From positions 22,821,978-22,885,977 of the forward strand of contig JAGGNK010009114.1 of NCBI GenBank assembly GCA_017590115.1: 64,000 bases of DNA, in the 5' to 3' direction. Below are positions 62,301 through 64,000 of the stretch, one piece after another. Source of the DNA: Montifringilla adamsi (lineage: Eukaryota > Chordata > Aves > Passeriformes > Passeridae). Position 1 is the first letter of the stretch. Every line of letters begins with the position of its first letter. Made by a program: the position numbers and the translations under genes. The notes under the pieces were generated by a model, which was given only the letters and a program-made list of their open reading frames with translations, ran no database searches and was not told the DNA's origin.

Positions 62301-64000
62301 GTAGGCAACTGCAAATCCCCTGAGTTGTTTGGAAAGGCGTGCCTCTAAAAGATTTAGAAATGTATAATTTAGTAAGGGACAGACAGTGTGTTTTAATTAA
62401 TATGCTTGTATTTTTCTGGGTTGGATTTTCTTTTCCAGTTTACTTGATACTGTAATTTATGTCAGTAAAGAAGGGGTGTAAAATATTATTTCCTAAGAAT
62501 AGTTACATTTTGTATCGACTTCACATGTAATTAAATTAACCCATGAACAGGAAAGTAATACAGAATCAAATTCCTGCAGGGCAGATTTGCATTTATGAAA
62601 ATGAATGACAATGCTGTGAGTAAATGCAATGCATTTTGAAATCACTAAAATATTTCTTTGGTTGTGCCTGTCAGGGGAGGTACCCAGGAATGAGTAATGA
62701 GACTCTTCAGAGCAAGGGCCTTGGCAAAAAAAGCTGACACTGTTGGTTCTGAACAAACATGAATAACAGGGAGGCAAATTATAAAATAATGAATGGCCTA
62801 GAGAAAACAGAGGAGGAGCTTATTGTCTTCTAATTTTACAAGGCTAAAATAAGGGGACAGTCAATGAACTTAATATAGATGTGACCTATTGCTCTTTGGC
62901 TGGGGAAGTCACACAGCTGGGGTGCCTGAGAGCCAGTGGCAGAGGGAGGTCACTGCCCTGGCGTGTTGGGAGCACTGCTGTGATTTTCAGATTGCTGAAC
63001 CTGAAAGTGGACAGGGATTCCAGAAAGGAGATGCTTGTTGGAATATTGTATATATCCAGAGCTGTTCCGATCTGTAATACTTGCTCCCACAGTAATATGT
63101 TTCAGGCAGAAAAAGGCTAGATGGCTACTCACTTTTTTTTTTTCTTGGTAGGATTAATCTTGTGCATTTTAGTTCCCTAAGTTGGTTCATTGTGGAATTG
63201 GAACCCATACAAGGGAAATGGTGGGATTATATTGCTAGGATCAAGACTGACATTAGTGGGGCAAGCCATTAGATCTTCTTACCACTAATGTGAAAATGCA
63301 TTTTGAGAGATCCATGGAAAATATAATGGCTGGCATGAGGGCAAAAAGCAAACCATTTATCAGCTGGGTGTTGCGGGGGGGTGGTTGCATTTTCTCCTGC
63401 TGGCCACTGACAAATGAAGGTAATATGTGCTAGGGCCTAATGCGGTGTAGAAATTCCCATATTTCTATTGACATAAACCACAACATTTTAATTTACCCGG
63501 GGAGAAGCTACACTCCAGTCCTTGCTACATGGAACTTGTCAGTTGAGGCTCCAGGGTTTTGATAATGGCTCTACTTTTCATGTGCTGGATGACTCCAGGC
63601 AAACCATTTCCCTGCCACTGCAGCAGCTTAATGCTTTTTGAAAAGAAGATAACACATTGTGTACTGGACTCCAAGAAAACCTTGAATGCTAGATGATCTC
63701 ATTGCATGTTGACTGAGTTAGGAAACATGCATGATAAGTTAATGTTTCTTTAATTAGTTAGGCTGTTGGGGGTTTTTTGGAGGAAGAAAGTCCAAAAGCA
63801 ACCAAAAAGCCAATCACATTTGGGGTTGATCTGTTGGTAAAGGTGACCTCAAATTACCTTACATTGACTGTGGCAATACTGTGCCTAAGAAGAGGGAACA
63901 CTACAAGTGTGGCCTGCCTGTCACAGTCACAAAATCACCTTATAGCCCCTCAGTTTACTACAGGGCATTAGTCCCCAAAGGCTGACCATGCACACCTTTC
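59331..64000. other. Intergenic to window end, nothing recognised
   Basis: AT-rich sequence far upstream of CXCR4. No coding exon of a neighbouring gene was recognised. All reading frames are short and unsupported. Confidence 0.45.

Noticed and set aside
63560..63640. Second MIR-like segment (GATGACTCCAGGCAAACCA)
   Set aside because: Only a short partial resemblance, with no recognisable core or tail.

Overview
The window looks like ordinary vertebrate nuclear DNA, most probably from a bird. It is AT-rich, contains CR1 LINE fragments, and has two intron-containing genes in the gene order known around CXCR4. Both recognised genes lie on the minus strand. The 5' end of DARS1 (cytosolic aspartyl-tRNA synthetase) is at 3935-5050 and runs off the left edge. 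The complete chemokine receptor gene CXCR4 is at about 46045-49370. DARS1 lying downstream of CXCR4 in the same orientation is also the human arrangement, but here the two genes are only about 41 kb apart. The organism call rests on CR1 content, compactness and CXCR4/DARS1 residues; I cannot name the species.

Layout. 1-3934 is DARS1 intron 2 with two minus-strand CR1 fragments and a (GT)n tract. 3935-5370 holds DARS1 exons 2 and 1 and a CpG-island promoter with two TCGCGAGA-type elements. 5457-5750 is another CR1. From 5.8 to 46 kb is a large intergenic block. It holds a GC-rich promoter-like patch (7140-7400), a candidate pair of plus-strand terminal exons (12901-12993 and 13254-13376), a regulatory-looking segment with an RFX X-box palindrome and a perfect CRE (18.3-19.2 kb), an internally deleted CR1 (22297-22957), and a CpG-bearing segment with a 10-bp-arm palindrome and an 8-bp-arm inverted repeat (37.4-38.3 kb). 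CXCR4 then occupies 46045-49370: 3' UTR, exon 2, a 1.6 kb intron, exon 1 and a TATA-box CpG-island promoter. Upstream of CXCR4 are an A/C-rich (minus strand G/T-rich) tract at 49975-50169, an apparently well preserved MIR SINE at 53822-53994, small CR1 remnants, and otherwise nothing recognisable to 64000.

The two known genes are functionally unrelated: one is a housekeeping translation enzyme, the other a regulated CXCL12 receptor. Their promoters differ accordingly: a CGCG/ETS-type island without a visible TATA box for DARS1, and TATA plus GC boxes for CXCR4. I found no prokaryotic-type system, tRNA, rRNA, CRISPR array or intact mobile element. The strongest leads for something undescribed are the candidate exon pair near 13 kb and the likely conserved noncoding elements near 18-19 kb, 37-38 kb and 53.9 kb. 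All need cross-species alignment or transcript data to confirm.
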